A stretch of DNA of 64,000 bases from Corynebacterium afermentans subsp. lipophilum (GCF_030408375.1 NZ_CP046530.1:2108001-2172000); one strand, 5' to 3'. Shown: positions 43,344 through 54,828, counted from the first letter of the stretch. The notes: a model not told the origin generated them from the letters alone. Program-made: numbers and translations.

Positions 43344-44291
43344 TTGAAACGTACTTCCCCATTGTCGCTTCAGCGGCTGACCGCTACCTTCACCACGGCT
43401 GCGCTGCTGCTCACCGGCTGCTCCAGCGAGTCCGCAGACTCCGGCCAGCACACCGACGCGGCTGGGTCGAACGACCGCATTGTCACGCTGGGGCTTGGCG
43501 ACGTGGACACCGTCCTCGCATTGGGGGAACAACCGGTCGGCTACGCCACCTGGGAGGCAGAGGGCTCGGGCGATCCGTCCGGCCTCGGACCGTGGGCGAA
43601 AGACAAGCTCACCGGCGAGCCGAACCCGATCCGCAACACCACCACCGAGTTCAGCACCGACACCGCTGAGCAGGTCGCAGCGCTCGATCCGACCAAGATC
43701 ATCGCAGTCAACAGCGGTTTCGACAGCGACAAGCAGGCCCTGTTGCAGCAGATTGCGCCAGCGACCTTCCATTCCAGCCAACACGAAGACTGGCAGGTGC
43801 CGTGGGACGAGCAGATTAAGGAGATCGCGGCGGCGTTGGGTCAGGAAGCTGAGGGCGACAAGCTCATTGCAGAATCCGAGCAGGCTTTCGCCGACTTCCG
43901 GCAGGCGCATCCGGAGCTGCAGGGCAAGACAGCGGTCATCGGGATGCCTTACGACGGCAAGCTCGGCGTGTACACGGCAGGCGACGGCCGCGGCTCCTTC
44001 ATTGAAAAGCTCGGGTTTACCATTCCGGATAAGTTCAACGGTGACGGATCCAGCTTCTTCATCGATTGGTCCCCCGAGAACTACTCCGACCTCAATGACG
44101 TGGACTACGTGTTCATCCTGGACTACTACGACGCAATCGACGCGCTGAAAAACAATGCCGCGTTTGCGAACCTCGACGTCAACACACGCGGCGGCGTGCA
44201 CTGGCTCGACACCGACACCGCCAACGCGATGAGCATGCCCAACCCGCTGACCATCCCGTACGCGATCACACAGATTGACCAGGAGCTCTAG
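43344..44291 (+). CDS. Iron-siderophore ABC transporter substrate-binding lipoprotein
   Basis: A 315-aa periplasmic-binding-type protein (FecB/BtuF class III). The lipoprotein signal ends LLLTGC (Cys26). Two lobes are joined by a long helix (about residues 160-190), with a typical class pattern (RIVTLGLGDVDTVLALGEQPVGYATW, AALDPTKIIAVNSGFD). The TTG start follows AAAGGG by six to eight bases; other in-frame codons upstream run into the DtxR-like box. It faces the ATPase/permease operon on the other strand and is probably its ligand receptor. Iron repression through DtxR is likely. Confidence 0.85.
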   Translation: MKRTSPLSLQRLTATFTTAALLLTGCSSESADSGQHTDAAGSNDRIVTLGLGDVDTVLALGEQPVGYATWEAEGSGDPSGLGPWAKDKLTGEPNPIRNTTTEFSTDTAEQVAALDPTKIIAVNSGFDSDKQALLQQIAPATFHSSQHEDWQVPWDEQIKEIAAALGQEAEGDKLIAESEQAFADFRQAHPELQGKTAVIGMPYDGKLGVYTAGDGRGSFIEKLGFTIPDKFNGDGSSFFIDWSPENYSDLNDVDYVFILDYYDAIDALKNNAAFANLDVNTRGGVHWLDTDTANAMSMPNPLTIPYAITQIDQEL

Positions 44292-44297
44292 AACGCG

Positions 44298-45065
44298 CTA
44301 GCAGGGCACGATCAGCGGCCCTCCTGCCACCGGGTCCTCGGCGACCACGGCGGGCAGCGAGAATACGTCGGCAAGCAACTGCTCCGACACAACCTCGGCG
44401 GGCGTGCCCGCCGCTTGCACCTCGCCGCCTTTCATCACGACCAACTGGTCGGAAAAACGCGCCGCGAGGTTCAAATCGTGCAGCACCATGACCACGGTGC
44501 GCCCCATGTCATCGGCGAGACGGCGAATAAGTGCAAGTAGCTCGACGGAGTGGGAAAGGTCCAGATACGTGGTCGGCTCGTCCAAAAGCACGAGCGGGGT
44601 GTCTTGGGCGAGCACCATCGCGATCCACGCACGCTGCCGCTGCCCGCCGGAGAGCCGCTCGAGCGGGCGCTCCGCAAACTCGGACACCTGAGTCAGCTCC
44701 ATCACCTTGTCCACCATCGCGCTGTCTTTCTCCGAGGTCTGGCGCAGCCACGTCTGGTGCGGGTGGCGCCCGCGCCCGACCAGGTCACGCACCGTCAGCC
44801 CGTCCGGCGCTACGGGGGTTTGCGGCAGCACCGCGAGCGTGCGGGCGATCTCGCGACGTTTCATCTCCGCGGTGTTTCGGCCGTTCAGGACCACCTCGCC
44901 GCGCTCACGCGGGATCAGGCCAGCAACCGCGCGCAACAACGTTGATTTGCCGCAGCCGTTCGGCCCGACGATGGTGGTGACGCCGCCGCGCGGGACGTCG
45001 AGGCCGAGCCCGTCGATAATCGTTGCCGCACCATAGCTGACGGTGAGATCACGCACGTGAAGCAT
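44298..45065 (-). CDS. Iron-siderophore ABC transporter ATPase (FepC-like)
   Basis: A 255-aa nucleotide-binding subunit. Walker A is VGPNGCGKSTLLRAV, the signature is RLSGGQRQRAWIAMVLAQ, Walker B is PLVLLDEPTTYLDLSHSVELL and the switch is VMVLHDLNLAARF. It powers uptake through the two permeases upstream. It is the last gene of the minus-strand operon, and its start abuts the stop of the permease gene. Its end is seven bases from the end of the binding-protein gene on the other strand. Confidence 0.92.
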   Translation of the reverse strand: MLHVRDLTVSYGAATIIDGLGLDVPRGGVTTIVGPNGCGKSTLLRAVAGLIPRERGEVVLNGRNTAEMKRREIARTLAVLPQTPVAPDGLTVRDLVGRGRHPHQTWLRQTSEKDSAMVDKVMELTQVSEFAERPLERLSGGQRQRAWIAMVLAQDTPLVLLDEPTTYLDLSHSVELLALIRRLADDMGRTVVMVLHDLNLAARFSDQLVVMKGGEVQAAGTPAEVVSEQLLADVFSLPAVVAEDPVAGGPLIVPC

Positions 45066-46063
45066 TACAAGGTCACCTTTCTGGTCGCGCGCATCAGCGC
45101 GTAGAGCAAAGCCGCCCCGCCGAACGCCGACGTGGCCACGCCTACCGGCAGGTCCCCCGGCACAACGGTGCGCACCGCGAGGTCCGCACCGGCGACGATC
45201 AGCGCGCCGGCAATCATGGCGGTGCCGAGTGGGGGCGTGGGGGCATTTGCTAATCGACGACCCACGTGCGGCGCCACAAACGCCACAAAAGCAATCGGAC
45301 CTGAAGCCGCCACCGCCGTCGATGTCAACGCCACGGCAAGCACCATGAGCACAAGCTGGGTGCGCCGCGGATCGACGCCCAGCCCCGCAGCCGTGTCGTC
45401 CCCGAGAGAGAGGGCTTCGAGCTGGAATGCCGCCCAGCGCAGCAGCGGCACAACCAGCGCAAGCGCCACCAACACAGCGGCGGCGTCACCCCAACCCGAT
45501 GATCCGACCGAGCCTGTCACCCACGCCTGGGCTTTGCCCACATCGCGGTAGTCGGCGCGGACGAGGAGGAACGAGTTGTACGCCACCGCCAGGGCGTTGA
45601 GGATGATGCCGGCGAAGATGAGCTGAAACGATCCCAGGCCGCCGGCGCGGCTGAGCCACCACATCGCCCCGGAGACCGCAATCCCGCCGACAAACGCGCT
45701 CAGCGGCACTCCGAGCGCGCTGAGCAGCACCCCGGTACCACCACCCGCGAGCAGCGCTGTAAGTGCGAACGCTGACGCACCTGAAACAACGCCCAGGATG
45801 TCTGGGCTGGCCAGCGGGTTACGAGTGATCGTCTGAAAGATCGCGCCCGCGAATCCGAGCGCGGCCCCCACCGCCAGCGCCGTGGCTACACGCGGCAGGC
45901 GCCACTCGACGACCACGGTGCGGGCCATGCCGGTGGACTGCCCGGTCAGGGCGGCGAGGACGTCATGAAGCCCAAGCCCGAATTCACCCACCATGATGCC
46001 TCCGAGCGCGACGGCGAGCCCACACGCCGCGAGCACGACATTGACTGCGAACGTGCGGGTCAC
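45065..46063 (-). CDS. Iron-siderophore ABC transporter permease (FecCD family) 2
   Basis: A 332-aa FecCD/BtuC-type permease with about nine to ten helices. The typical segments are GAALGFAGAIFQTITRNPLASPDILGVVSGA, GPIAFVAFVAPHVGRRLANAP and the end FGGAALLYALMRATRKV. The GPIAFVAFVAPH loop contacts the ATPase. The start overlaps the previous permease by four bases. It should form a heterodimer with the upstream permease. Confidence 0.92.
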   Translation of the reverse strand: MTRTFAVNVVLAACGLAVALGGIMVGEFGLGLHDVLAALTGQSTGMARTVVVEWRLPRVATALAVGAALGFAGAIFQTITRNPLASPDILGVVSGASAFALTALLAGGGTGVLLSALGVPLSAFVGGIAVSGAMWWLSRAGGLGSFQLIFAGIILNALAVAYNSFLLVRADYRDVGKAQAWVTGSVGSSGWGDAAAVLVALALVVPLLRWAAFQLEALSLGDDTAAGLGVDPRRTQLVLMVLAVALTSTAVAASGPIAFVAFVAPHVGRRLANAPTPPLGTAMIAGALIVAGADLAVRTVVPGDLPVGVATSAFGGAALLYALMRATRKVTL

Positions 46064-47079
46064 AGCTTCGCCCCCTTCCGCAGCAAGTACAGGGCGAACG
46101 GGGCGCCGACGAAAGCAAGGGTGATGCCAACTTGCAGCTCACCGGGGCGGGCGATGACTCGGCCGGCGACATCCGCGAGGAGTAGCAGCGTCGCTCCGGC
46201 AAGCGCGGAGCACGGCAGCACCAGCCGGTAATCCGGACCGGTCAGGGAGCGGACGATATGCGGCACGACCAAGCCGACAAACCCGATCGGGCCCGCCCCC
46301 GCCACAGCTGCACCGGCAAGCAGGGCGACCAGCAGGATCCCCACCGCGCGTGCAGCTGCAACGTTGACGCCGAGGGAGTGCGCGACGTCATCGCCCAGGT
46401 TCAGCATGTTCACCCGGTTCGCCGTGGCGAACGCGGCGACTAGGCCGACCAGTACGACCGGGGCGACGGCGGCGACGATGTGCATGTCCCGGCCCGCGAC
46501 GGAGCCCGCCGTCCAAAACCGCATGTCATTGAGACTTTGCGTGCTGGTGAGCACGATGCCGCTGGTCAGCGCGGAACACACCGCCCCGAGCGCGGACCCG
46601 CCGAGTACCACCGTGATCGGGGTGGAACCGCGGCTTCGCGCGCTCAGTGCGAAGACGAGCGCTACCGCCATGGTCGCGCCGAGGAAACCGACCCCTACCG
46701 CGACCAGCACCGGTAGCGAGCCGAACACGGCGGTTGCCGCAGCCACCGCAAGCGCCGCCCCCGGGGCGATGCCCAGCAGGTTTGTGTCGGCCAGCGGGTT
46801 GCGTGTGTGCCCCTGGAGCAGAGCTCCCGCTGTGCCAAGCGCCGAGCCAGCGAGCAGGCCGAGCAGCGTGCGTGGAACCCGCAGTTGGGCAACCACTTGC
46901 GCCTCCTCGCTGCCCTGCCCAGATTCGGTGTGGAACGCGAGGGCAAGCCCGTCACGCACAGCACTGACGCTTTCTGCCACGCTCATCTGCCGCGCGCCGA
47001 CGGCGAGCGAGAGTAACACCGCCACGACAGCCGAAATCCCGAGCGCAATGGCGAATCCCGCGTGTCTAGTCGCACTCAT
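46060..47079 (-). CDS. Iron-siderophore ABC transporter permease (FecCD family) 1
   Basis: A 339-aa partner permease with the same fold (GSALGTAGALLQGHTRNPLADTNLLGIAPGAALAV; GPIGFVGLVVPHIVRSLTGPDYRLVLPCSALAGA). It starts six bases after the siderophore-interacting protein gene and overlaps the second permease, so the operon order is reductase, permease, permease, ATPase. Confidence 0.92.
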   Translation of the reverse strand: MSATRHAGFAIALGISAVVAVLLSLAVGARQMSVAESVSAVRDGLALAFHTESGQGSEEAQVVAQLRVPRTLLGLLAGSALGTAGALLQGHTRNPLADTNLLGIAPGAALAVAAATAVFGSLPVLVAVGVGFLGATMAVALVFALSARSRGSTPITVVLGGSALGAVCSALTSGIVLTSTQSLNDMRFWTAGSVAGRDMHIVAAVAPVVLVGLVAAFATANRVNMLNLGDDVAHSLGVNVAAARAVGILLVALLAGAAVAGAGPIGFVGLVVPHIVRSLTGPDYRLVLPCSALAGATLLLLADVAGRVIARPGELQVGITLAFVGAPFALYLLRKGAKL

Positions 47080-47085
47080 AGCCTG

Positions 47086-47988
47086 TCACCGCCAATACCC
47101 CATGAACGAGACATGCTGGCGCGGCAACCCCGTCTCCTTAACCAACAGGCGGCGCATCGCTTTCACCGAAGTGTTCTTGCCGGCGATCCAGTAGTAGGTG
47201 TGTCCGGACGCGCCCGCCCCACCGTTGATGGGCTCCCCGCTTCCCGAATACGTCGGGGTTTCCCAGACATTGTCTCGCTGTACCTCACCGTCGTTATCGG
47301 GCTCATCGGCGGTGGGAGCTACTGGGACCCGCAGCGACTCAATGTCCTGCTTAAGCTGCGTGTAGAGCTTGTCCCCATGCCCGGCTTCGGGCTCGGTGCG
47401 GAAGTGCCAGCGGACATCAACGTGGGCAGGCGCATCGATTTGAAGGCTGTTGCCCGCCGGCACCTCAATGTCGGCGGAACCGGCGAGTTCTTCGGGCCAG
47501 TCCTCCAGTACTCGGGAGATCGCGGGAAGAGCAGTTTCATCGCCGTACAGTCGAGCGGACGCGGCAGCGCCGGGAGCGAATTCGATGCCGACACCGGACG
47601 CGTCATCGCGGGTCGGCCCGATGATCCACAGCGCCTGCCCGGGCAGTGCGCTTTCCGCCCACGCGGAGGCCGGCCCAGCGTTGTGTCCGTGCAGCACGAA
47701 ATCCACATCGAGCTCGTCCGGGTCACCGTCGTTGCGCCGGAGGTTGCGAATGGAGTAGGTGCGGAGATGCCCGCGCGTGTGTTCCGGCATGGCGCGCCAG
47801 AGGTCCCACCACCCCTCGGCCGGCAAATCGACGAGCCCTGCCGCCGACGGGATGATGAGCTTGATCCGCAGATCCATGATGGGCACAGCGGGGCCCATTG
47901 CGTCGACACCAGTGAACGTCACACGTTGAAAATTCGGTGCGATGCGCTCGCTGCGAACGACTGTTGCAAGGAAGGGCCGGAAACTCAC
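47086..47988 (-). CDS. Siderophore-interacting flavoprotein (SIP/ViuB family ferric reductase)
   Basis: A 300-aa cytoplasmic protein. The FAD-binding front part (RIAPNFQRVTFTGVD..., RTYSIRNL, the flavin-binding R-x-Y-S/T motif) and the NAD(P)H-side SIP domain (LYGDETALPAISRVLEDWP; YYWIAGKNTSVKAMRRLLVKETG) are clear. It releases iron from imported ferric siderophores by reduction. It leads the uptake operon, and a DtxR-like box sits 13 bases before its start. The C-terminus shows the family ending GLPRQHVSFMGYWR. Confidence 0.9.
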   Translation of the reverse strand: MSFRPFLATVVRSERIAPNFQRVTFTGVDAMGPAVPIMDLRIKLIIPSAAGLVDLPAEGWWDLWRAMPEHTRGHLRTYSIRNLRRNDGDPDELDVDFVLHGHNAGPASAWAESALPGQALWIIGPTRDDASGVGIEFAPGAAASARLYGDETALPAISRVLEDWPEELAGSADIEVPAGNSLQIDAPAHVDVRWHFRTEPEAGHGDKLYTQLKQDIESLRVPVAPTADEPDNDGEVQRDNVWETPTYSGSGEPINGGAGASGHTYYWIAGKNTSVKAMRRLLVKETGLPRQHVSFMGYWR

Positions 47989-48000
47989 CGCAGAGACTAT

Positions 48001-48019
48001 ATAGGATTGCCTAACTTAA
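48001..48019. promoter_or_regulatory. DtxR-like iron box of the SIP-permease-ATPase operon
   Basis: ATAGGATTGCCTAACTTAA matches about 15 of 19 positions of the DtxR consensus and lies directly upstream of the siderophore-interacting protein gene. It mirrors the box at the other end of the cluster. Confidence 0.65.
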
Positions 48020-48299
48020 CAAAAGTGGGGGGCTCGTCGATCAGCAAAGGCGCTAATTCCTGGCCAAGGTAAACGCCGGTAGGCGAAAACAGCTCCCCTG
48101 TACTTCATCATGACATCAAACTGAGTGTCCGGGCGACACCATTAGGGAACAAAATTTGGCGGATCCCTTCGCTATAAACCACCGCCCCTGACCTGCCCAT
48201 TTTGCATTTCGAAACGGTTTCGCTTGGCGTTTTGAAAGCGATCTGCTCGGCATTTTAAAAACGGGGCGGGCCGGGGGCTCGTCGATAGGCAAAAGCCCC
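48020..48299. other. Intergenic region between the SIP operon and the antiporter gene
   Basis: I see no gene in this stretch. It holds two copies of the dispersed motif (48035-48048 and 48280-48293), each preceded by GGGGGCTCGTCGAT. The second lies in the loop of a GGGGCT/AGCCCC hairpin (48274-48299) just after the antiporter stop. A GAAACGGTTTCG palindrome lies near 48209-48220. AT-rich patches between them may hold the SIP operon promoter. Confidence 0.5.
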
Positions 48300-49889
48300 T
48301 TACTTCGGCTCCCACAAGCTGCTCGGGCCGGTGAGAGCCTTGCGGTCGCGCGCGAGAATGAGGCGGTCCAAGTCAGCGAGCACCGCGTCGACATCGGACG
48401 GGTTGTACCTACGCTCGCGCCGCGCCCGCTGCAGCTCGCGGCTGGCGGCGCGCAATGCCACATCCTGCATCTGCACCGCCCCAGCGCGGGCGCGCTTGAA
48501 GGCTTCCTTGCGCTCCTCGGAGCCCTCCGGATCCTGCAAGCGCTTCTCCGCAATCGAGTCCAGCCACTGCTGCACCATCTTGTACGCCTCAGGCTGGTAC
48601 TCCTCACCGTGCTCTCGCACCGCCTTACGCGCAGCCGCGTACGCCCGCTGGTTCAGCTCCTCGAGCGCCTTGTCGGCGCCAGGCCCGTTTTGCAGGTCAA
48701 GCTTGTCGACGAGCCAAGGGAGCAACAACCCCGGCACCACCATCGTGCAAGTGAGCACGGTCAGCGCGATGACTGAGAGTTCGTGGTGGTAGCTCGTCGC
48801 CGACGCCGGGATGGCCAGCACGAGCGCCAGCGTGACCAGCCCGCGCATGCCCGCCCACGCCATGAGCAGAACCTCCTGCAGCCGCAGCGGAGAGACGTTC
48901 GTTCGGTGCTTTTTCTCGTTGAGCTTGTACAGCACCCACATCCACACGAAACGCACCGCGAACGCGACGACGGACAGGACAACGCCCACCTGCACCGCCT
49001 GCCAGATGTGCGTGTCGGCGGTGTCCAGCGCGTCGCGCACGCTCATGCCGATCAGGCCGAACGCCACGCCGGTAAACAGCAGCTCCACCGTCTCCCAGAA
49101 GGAGTGGCCGGTCAGGCGGTCCTCGGCGGTCATGGTGGAGCGCGAGGACATCTCCACCGCGGCGATGACAATCGCGATGACGCCGGAGGCTTCGATGGCC
49201 TCGCAGCCTGCGTAGATGGCGAACGGGAGCACCCAGGTAAACGCCGTGCGGATCACGGAATCAGGCACGGAGTTGGCAAAGATAGCCGCCAGCCTGCCCA
49301 CGACCAGGCCGATCAGCACCGCGGCGATGGCGGCGTAGAGGAACTGCAACACGCCCTTGCCAAAGTCGACCTCGCCGTGCGCGACCGCGGCCGCCATCGC
49401 GACGTTGAAGGTCACGATGGAGGCGGCGTCATTGAACAGCCCCTCCGTCTGCAGCGTGCCGGTGATGCGTTTCGGGATACCGGCCGGGCCAGCCACAGCG
49501 TCCACCGCCACCGGGTCCGGCGGAGCAATCGCGGCGGCGAGCACCATCGCGGTGGCCAGGCTAAGCCCGGGCAGCATCCACATCGCCGTGGCGGTCAGCG
49601 CGGCGATGGTGAGAAACACCAGGATGATCGACATGGTCAGCACCACGTTGAGCTGGGAGCCGATCTGCCCCCAGCTCGTGCGCCGGGCCAGCGACCACAG
49701 CAGCGGCGGCAGGAAGATCGGCAGGATCAGGTGCGGATCGATGGAGACGGTGTCGATGCCGGGGATGAAGATCACCGGCGCGACCACCACGGTCAGAAGC
49801 GCCGGCCACGGCAGGCCGGTGCGCTCACCTACCGCGGCGACGAAGATGGTGGCGAGCAGTAGTCCGATAATTGCGATAAAAGTTCCCAC
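48300..49889 (-). CDS. Na+/H+ antiporter, CPA1 (NhaP-like)
   Basis: A 529-aa cation/proton antiporter for sodium and pH balance. About twelve helices fill the first 400 residues, with the CPA1 signatures AAAIAPPDPVAVDAVAG and TLQTEGLFNDAASIVTF, whose Asp is the ion-binding carboxylate. A charged helical cytoplasmic tail of about 120 residues follows. The GTG start has a TAGACT -10 box eight bases upstream and no ribosome site, so the mRNA is probably leaderless. Confidence 0.88.
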   Translation of the reverse strand: MGTFIAIIGLLLATIFVAAVGERTGLPWPALLTVVVAPVIFIPGIDTVSIDPHLILPIFLPPLLWSLARRTSWGQIGSQLNVVLTMSIILVFLTIAALTATAMWMLPGLSLATAMVLAAAIAPPDPVAVDAVAGPAGIPKRITGTLQTEGLFNDAASIVTFNVAMAAAVAHGEVDFGKGVLQFLYAAIAAVLIGLVVGRLAAIFANSVPDSVIRTAFTWVLPFAIYAGCEAIEASGVIAIVIAAVEMSSRSTMTAEDRLTGHSFWETVELLFTGVAFGLIGMSVRDALDTADTHIWQAVQVGVVLSVVAFAVRFVWMWVLYKLNEKKHRTNVSPLRLQEVLLMAWAGMRGLVTLALVLAIPASATSYHHELSVIALTVLTCTMVVPGLLLPWLVDKLDLQNGPGADKALEELNQRAYAAARKAVREHGEEYQPEAYKMVQQWLDSIAEKRLQDPEGSEERKEAFKRARAGAVQMQDVALRAASRELQRARRERRYNPSDVDAVLADLDRLILARDRKALTGPSSLWEPK

Positions 49890-49992
49890 GCTGGGCTAGT
49901 CTACGGCGCGCCTACGCCGCGTCGAAGAACTCCACCGCGGTGCCGGCGTCCCGAGCGCCGGCACCGCCGGGCAGCTCCCGCCCGCCGTTGCA

Positions 49993-50059
49993 GATCCAGC
50001 TACCACGATCCAGCTATTCGCTTCCAGGATCCGATTAGCTGGGTCTTAGTAGCTGGATC
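49993..50059. repeat. Four-copy inverted element C
   Basis: GATCCAGCTA occurs twice in direct orientation (49993 and 50008), then twice inverted (TAGCTGGGTC at 50036 with one difference, TAGCTGGATC at 50050). Spacing is about 15 bases within each pair, so a hairpin with 10- to 25-base paired stretches can form. It lies in the 200-base gap after glf and before the antiporter gene; the rest of that gap holds GC-rich sequence with no gene. Confidence 0.7.
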
Positions 50060-50089
50060 CGCGAAAAATGGAGCAGACTCTAGCCCACC

Positions 50090-51370
<1,281 letters not shown>

Positions 51371-51439
51371 CTACACTTCGTTTCTGTCACATTTGCCACT
51401 GCTTTTGCAGCGAACCTCAAAAACCCCAGGAGTATTACT

Positions 51440-53371
51440 GTGCAGCAACGTCGCAGCATTCAGGGCGGCGCGGCCCGACCCGCCCGGGCCGCGATCATGC
51501 CCGTGATCGTGTCCGTCCTCCTCGTCACAGCACTTGTTGCCGCCAACGCATTCAGCGGCAACCGCATCCTGCAGGTGCAGTCCCTCGGCGCCGGCGCCCC
51601 GGAGGTCTACACCACCTCGTCGTCGTTCGCGGCCGGCGACAACATCACCGTCGACGACGCCGCCATCCGCACCCAAGGCGGCGAAGAAGATCACGTGCGC
51701 CGCGTGGTCAAGGAGTTCACCAACGACCGCGAGTTCTCCATCGTGGGCCTGACCTGGACCGGCGATCGCGACATCGTCGCGTACGTGCGCTCCCAGACGG
51801 CCGACGGCACCTGGTCCGAGTGGTTCGAGATGGACCCGGCAGACCCGCAGGCGGGTTCCGACAAGTTCGGCACCGAGCCGATCTACGTCGGCCGCACCAC
51901 ACGTATCCAGGTCTCCACCGGCAACGTGGACCTGCTTGAAGGCGGCCGCGCTGTCTCCGACGCCCCCACCACCGCCAACGACATCGAAGCCGTGTTCTTG
52001 GACGGCGGCACCGGCACGGCGCAGGGCGGCATCCAGCCGGTTGCCGACTCCTACACTCGCGGCATGCCCGAGGTGGTCACCCGCGCGCAGTGGGGCGCCG
52101 GCCGCAGCAGCGCCCCGTACTACTCCGAGCCCACCACCGCCGCCACCGTGCACCACACGGCCGGTTCCAACAACTACTCCGAGGCCGAGGCACCGGGCAT
52201 CGTGCGCGGCATCTGGAACTACCACGCCAACAACCTTGGCTGGGGCGACATCGGCTACCACGCGCTCGTCGACAAGTACGGCAACATCTACGAAGGCCGC
52301 GCCGGCGGCATGGACCGCGGCCCGCAGGGCGCCCACGTCGGCTCCTTCAACCAGAACACCTGGGGCGTGTCCATGCTGGGCGACTACCAGCAGGCCGAAC
52401 CCACCCCGGCCGCGCTGCGCGCCATGGGCGAGATCATCGGCTGGAAGGCCGCCGTCGCGGGCTTCGACCCCACCGGCTCCAGCTACCACTACGCCGAGGG
52501 CAACTTCCGCGGCTCGAAGTACGCAGCCGGCCAAGGTGCAATGTTCAGCAACATCAACGCCCACCGCGACTTCCACTACAACACCTGCCCGGGCGACAAC
52601 CTGTACTCCAAGCTGCCTGTGATCCGCGCAACCGCGGCCACGAAGTACCGCTCCTTGGGCGGCAGCCGCTCCGGCATCGGCTCCGTCTTGGACCGCTTGA
52701 ACGGCGACGACAGCACCACCACGGCGACCGCGCCGGATGCTGCCCCGGCAGACCCGAACTCCCGCGCCACCGAAACAGTTCCAACGCCGACGCCGAAGCA
52801 CCAGGGCAGCCCGAGCAACGGCACCCCCGACGGCACCCTGGCCGCGCTGTCCTCCGGCGACCCGAACACCATCGCCACCGTGGCCGGCACCGCCATCGGC
52901 CTGGTGCTGCTGTTCCTGGCGGCCCAGGACCAGCTGCCCACCGTCTCCAACGCCGGCGACACCCAGGTTTTCGAGGTCCTGACGCTGGCGCAGGCAGCTG
53001 ACCTAGCCAAGCAGATCAGCCCGGCCGTGGCACCTACCCTCAACGCGTTCGGCTCCAGCGAGGCCGCCCAGGTGTGGACCGCGCTCGAACCCACGCTGGG
53101 CAAGCTCGTCGCCGGCGTCGGTGGCCCGACCGGCCCGGCCGTGGCGCTGTACTCCAACGGCATCGGCGCCCGCAACAACGAAGGCGAAATCATCGCCCTG
53201 GTAGGCAAGATCGCCGAGGCCTGGCTGCAGCAGGGCCTCGACGCCGGCCCGCTGGGCATGCCGGTGACGCAGCAGTTCAACCCCACCGCCGACACAGTCC
53301 GCGTGGACTTCGAAGGCGGCTTCATCACCTACAACCCGTCCGCTAACACGGTGGACATCAATACGAACTAG
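51440..53371 (+). CDS. Secreted PGRP-type N-acetylmuramoyl-L-alanine amidase with LGFP repeat (Rv3811-like)
   Basis: A 643-aa exported protein that should cleave the stem peptide from muramic acid. A membrane signal ([22 protein letters not shown]) is followed by a beta-rich domain of about 170 residues, then a PGRP/amidase_2 domain (about 210-400). Zinc ligands are likely the His in TVHHTAG, a His in [14 protein letters not shown] and the nearby Cys; [22 protein letters not shown] is typical. A Thr/Pro linker and a C-terminal LGFP unit ([16 protein letters not shown]) tie it to arabinogalactan. The GTG start has AGGAG seven bases upstream. Longer in-frame readings run through the glf gene and are not real. 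Confidence 0.87.
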   Translation: MQQRRSIQGGAARPARAAIMPVIVSVLLVTALVAANAFSGNRILQVQSLGAGAPEVYTTSSSFAAGDNITVDDAAIRTQGGEEDHVRRVVKEFTNDREFSIVGLTWTGDRDIVAYVRSQTADGTWSEWFEMDPADPQAGSDKFGTEPIYVGRTTRIQVSTGNVDLLEGGRAVSDAPTTANDIEAVFLDGGTGTAQGGIQPVADSYTRGMPEVVTRAQWGAGRSSAPYYSEPTTAATVHHTAGSNNYSEAEAPGIVRGIWNYHANNLGWGDIGYHALVDKYGNIYEGRAGGMDRGPQGAHVGSFNQNTWGVSMLGDYQQAEPTPAALRAMGEIIGWKAAVAGFDPTGSSYHYAEGNFRGSKYAAGQGAMFSNINAHRDFHYNTCPGDNLYSKLPVIRATAATKYRSLGGSRSGIGSVLDRLNGDDSTTTATAPDAAPADPNSRATETVPTPTPKHQGSPSNGTPDGTLAALSSGDPNTIATVAGTAIGLVLLFLAAQDQLPTVSNAGDTQVFEVLTLAQAADLAKQISPAVAPTLNAFGSSEAAQVWTALEPTLGKLVAGVGGPTGPAVALYSNGIGARNNEGEIIALVGKIAEAWLQQGLDAGPLGMPVTQQFNPTADTVRVDFEGGFITYNPSANTVDINTN

Positions 53372-54828
53372 GCCAAATTGAGGCAGCGCGACACCGCATC
53401 CTCCCATGCGGCGACAAGCCGGTCCCTTTCGGGGCCGGCCATTTCGTTTTCCCAGGTGGTTGTGGGGCCGAGCGTCAGCGGTTCGTCGATAAGCGAAATG
53501 CCCATGCCCGCCGCCGACGCCGCACCCATCACCGTGGTCTCGGTGTTCGCGGGACGCTCCACGGTCAGGCCCAGGATGTCGGCCTGCATCTGCATGAGCA
53601 GGTCGTTCGTAGTCATCCCGCCGTCGACCTTGAGCGCCTTCGGCTCCCCGCCCATCGCGCACACCACCTCGCGCGCCTGCAAACAGGTCGCCTCGAGCGC
53701 CGCCCGGGCGATATGCCGCCTATCGACGAACCGGGTCAACCCCACGATCACCCCTCGCGCATCGGGGCGCCACCGCGGCGTGAACAGCCCCGAAAACGCT
53801 GGCACGATCACCACTCCCCCACTGTCTTCGACCTGGCTGGCCAACGTCTCGGACTCCGCAGCGGTGGTGAGGATGCCCAGCTGGTCGCGCAACCACTGAA
53901 TCAGCGAACCGCCCACCGCCACCGAGCCCTCCTGCGCATACACCGGCGGCTGGCCCTGGATCTGGTACGCCACGGTGGTGAGCAGCCCGCGGTCGCTGAA
54001 CCTCGGCGTACTCCCCGTGTTGAGCAGCATGAACAGGCCCGTGCCGTAGGTCATCTTCGCGTCGTTTTCGCGAATCCCGCCCTGCCCGAACAGTGCGGCC
54101 TGCTGGTCGCCCAACACGCCGGTGATGGGCACCCCCGCCAGCGGGCCGCGGGGGCGGATCTTGCCGAAGTTGCCCACCGACGGGCGGATCTCGGGGAGGA
54201 TTTGCGGCGGGATGCGGAGCTCGTCGCAAAGCTGCATGTCCCACTCAAGCGTCTCCAAATCCATGAGCAGGGTGCGCGACGCGTTGGTCACGTCCGTTAG
54301 GTGCAGCGCGCGATCCAGGTCCTTCGCGCCGCCGGTGAGGTTCCAGATCAGCCAGGTGTCGATCGTCCCCGCGAGCAGCTCGCCCTTTTCCGCGCGCTCG
54401 CGGGCACCGGGGACGTTATCCAGGATCCACGCCCACTTCGGCGCCGCCGGGTAAGAATTGTGTAAAAGCCCCGTCTTACGCAGGAACTTCCCGGCATCGC
54501 CGTCGTGGTTCGTGCGGGTGTCCTGCCACACGATGGCGTTATAGATCGGCTTGCCGGTCTCCTTTTCCCAGATCACGGCCGTTTCGCGTTGGTTGGTCAG
54601 GCCGAGCGCGTCGATGTCCTGTTCGCTGATGTCCTCGTCCGCGAGCGCTTCGCTCAACGCCCGGCGCGTGTTGCGCCAGATCTCCATCGGGTCGTGCTCC
54701 ACCCAGCCCTTTTGCGGCATGTGCTGGGCATGCTCGAACTGCGACTGGGCGACGACCTTGCCGTCGGTGCCTGTGATGCACACGCGTGTCGACGTTGTGC
54801 CCTGGTCAATCGCCGCAATCAAAGCCAT
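53368..54828 (-). CDS. glpK: Glycerol kinase
   Basis: Phosphorylates glycerol with ATP to sn-glycerol 3-phosphate. The 486-aa FGGY-family protein has the N-terminal [14 protein letters not shown], substrate contacts in [32 protein letters not shown]-site segments ([13 protein letters not shown]) and the FGGY signature region [22 protein letters not shown]. Its end overlaps the amidase gene by four bases. A TAGAAT -10 box seven bases before the ATG suggests a leaderless transcript. No other glycerol genes are nearby. Confidence 0.95.
   Translation of the reverse strand: MALIAAIDQGTTSTRVCITGTDGKVVAQSQFEHAQHMPQKGWVEHDPMEIWRNTRRALSEALADEDISEQDIDALGLTNQRETAVIWEKETGKPIYNAIVWQDTRTNHDGDAGKFLRKTGLLHNSYPAAPKWAWILDNVPGARERAEKGELLAGTIDTWLIWNLTGGAKDLDRALHLTDVTNASRTLLMDLETLEWDMQLCDELRIPPQILPEIRPSVGNFGKIRPRGPLAGVPITGVLGDQQAALFGQGGIRENDAKMTYGTGLFMLLNTGSTPRFSDRGLLTTVAYQIQGQPPVYAQEGSVAVGGSLIQWLRDQLGILTTAAESETLASQVEDSGGVVIVPAFSGLFTPRWRPDARGVIVGLTRFVDRRHIARAALEATCLQAREVVCAMGGEPKALKVDGGMTTNDLLMQMQADILGLTVERPANTETTVMGAASAAGMGISLIDEPLTLGPTTTWENEMAGPERDRLVAAWEDAVSRCLNLA

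Noticed and set aside
48280..48299. Motif copy at 48280 interpreted only as part of a terminator
   Set aside because: A GGGGCT/AGCCCC stem exists, but there is no U-tract, and the same motif occurs widely outside hairpins, so the terminator role cannot explain the motif.
49993..50059. Possible CRISPR array
   Set aside because: Only four 10-base units, two of them inverted, with no unique spacers of 30 bases or more and no cas genes anywhere in the window.
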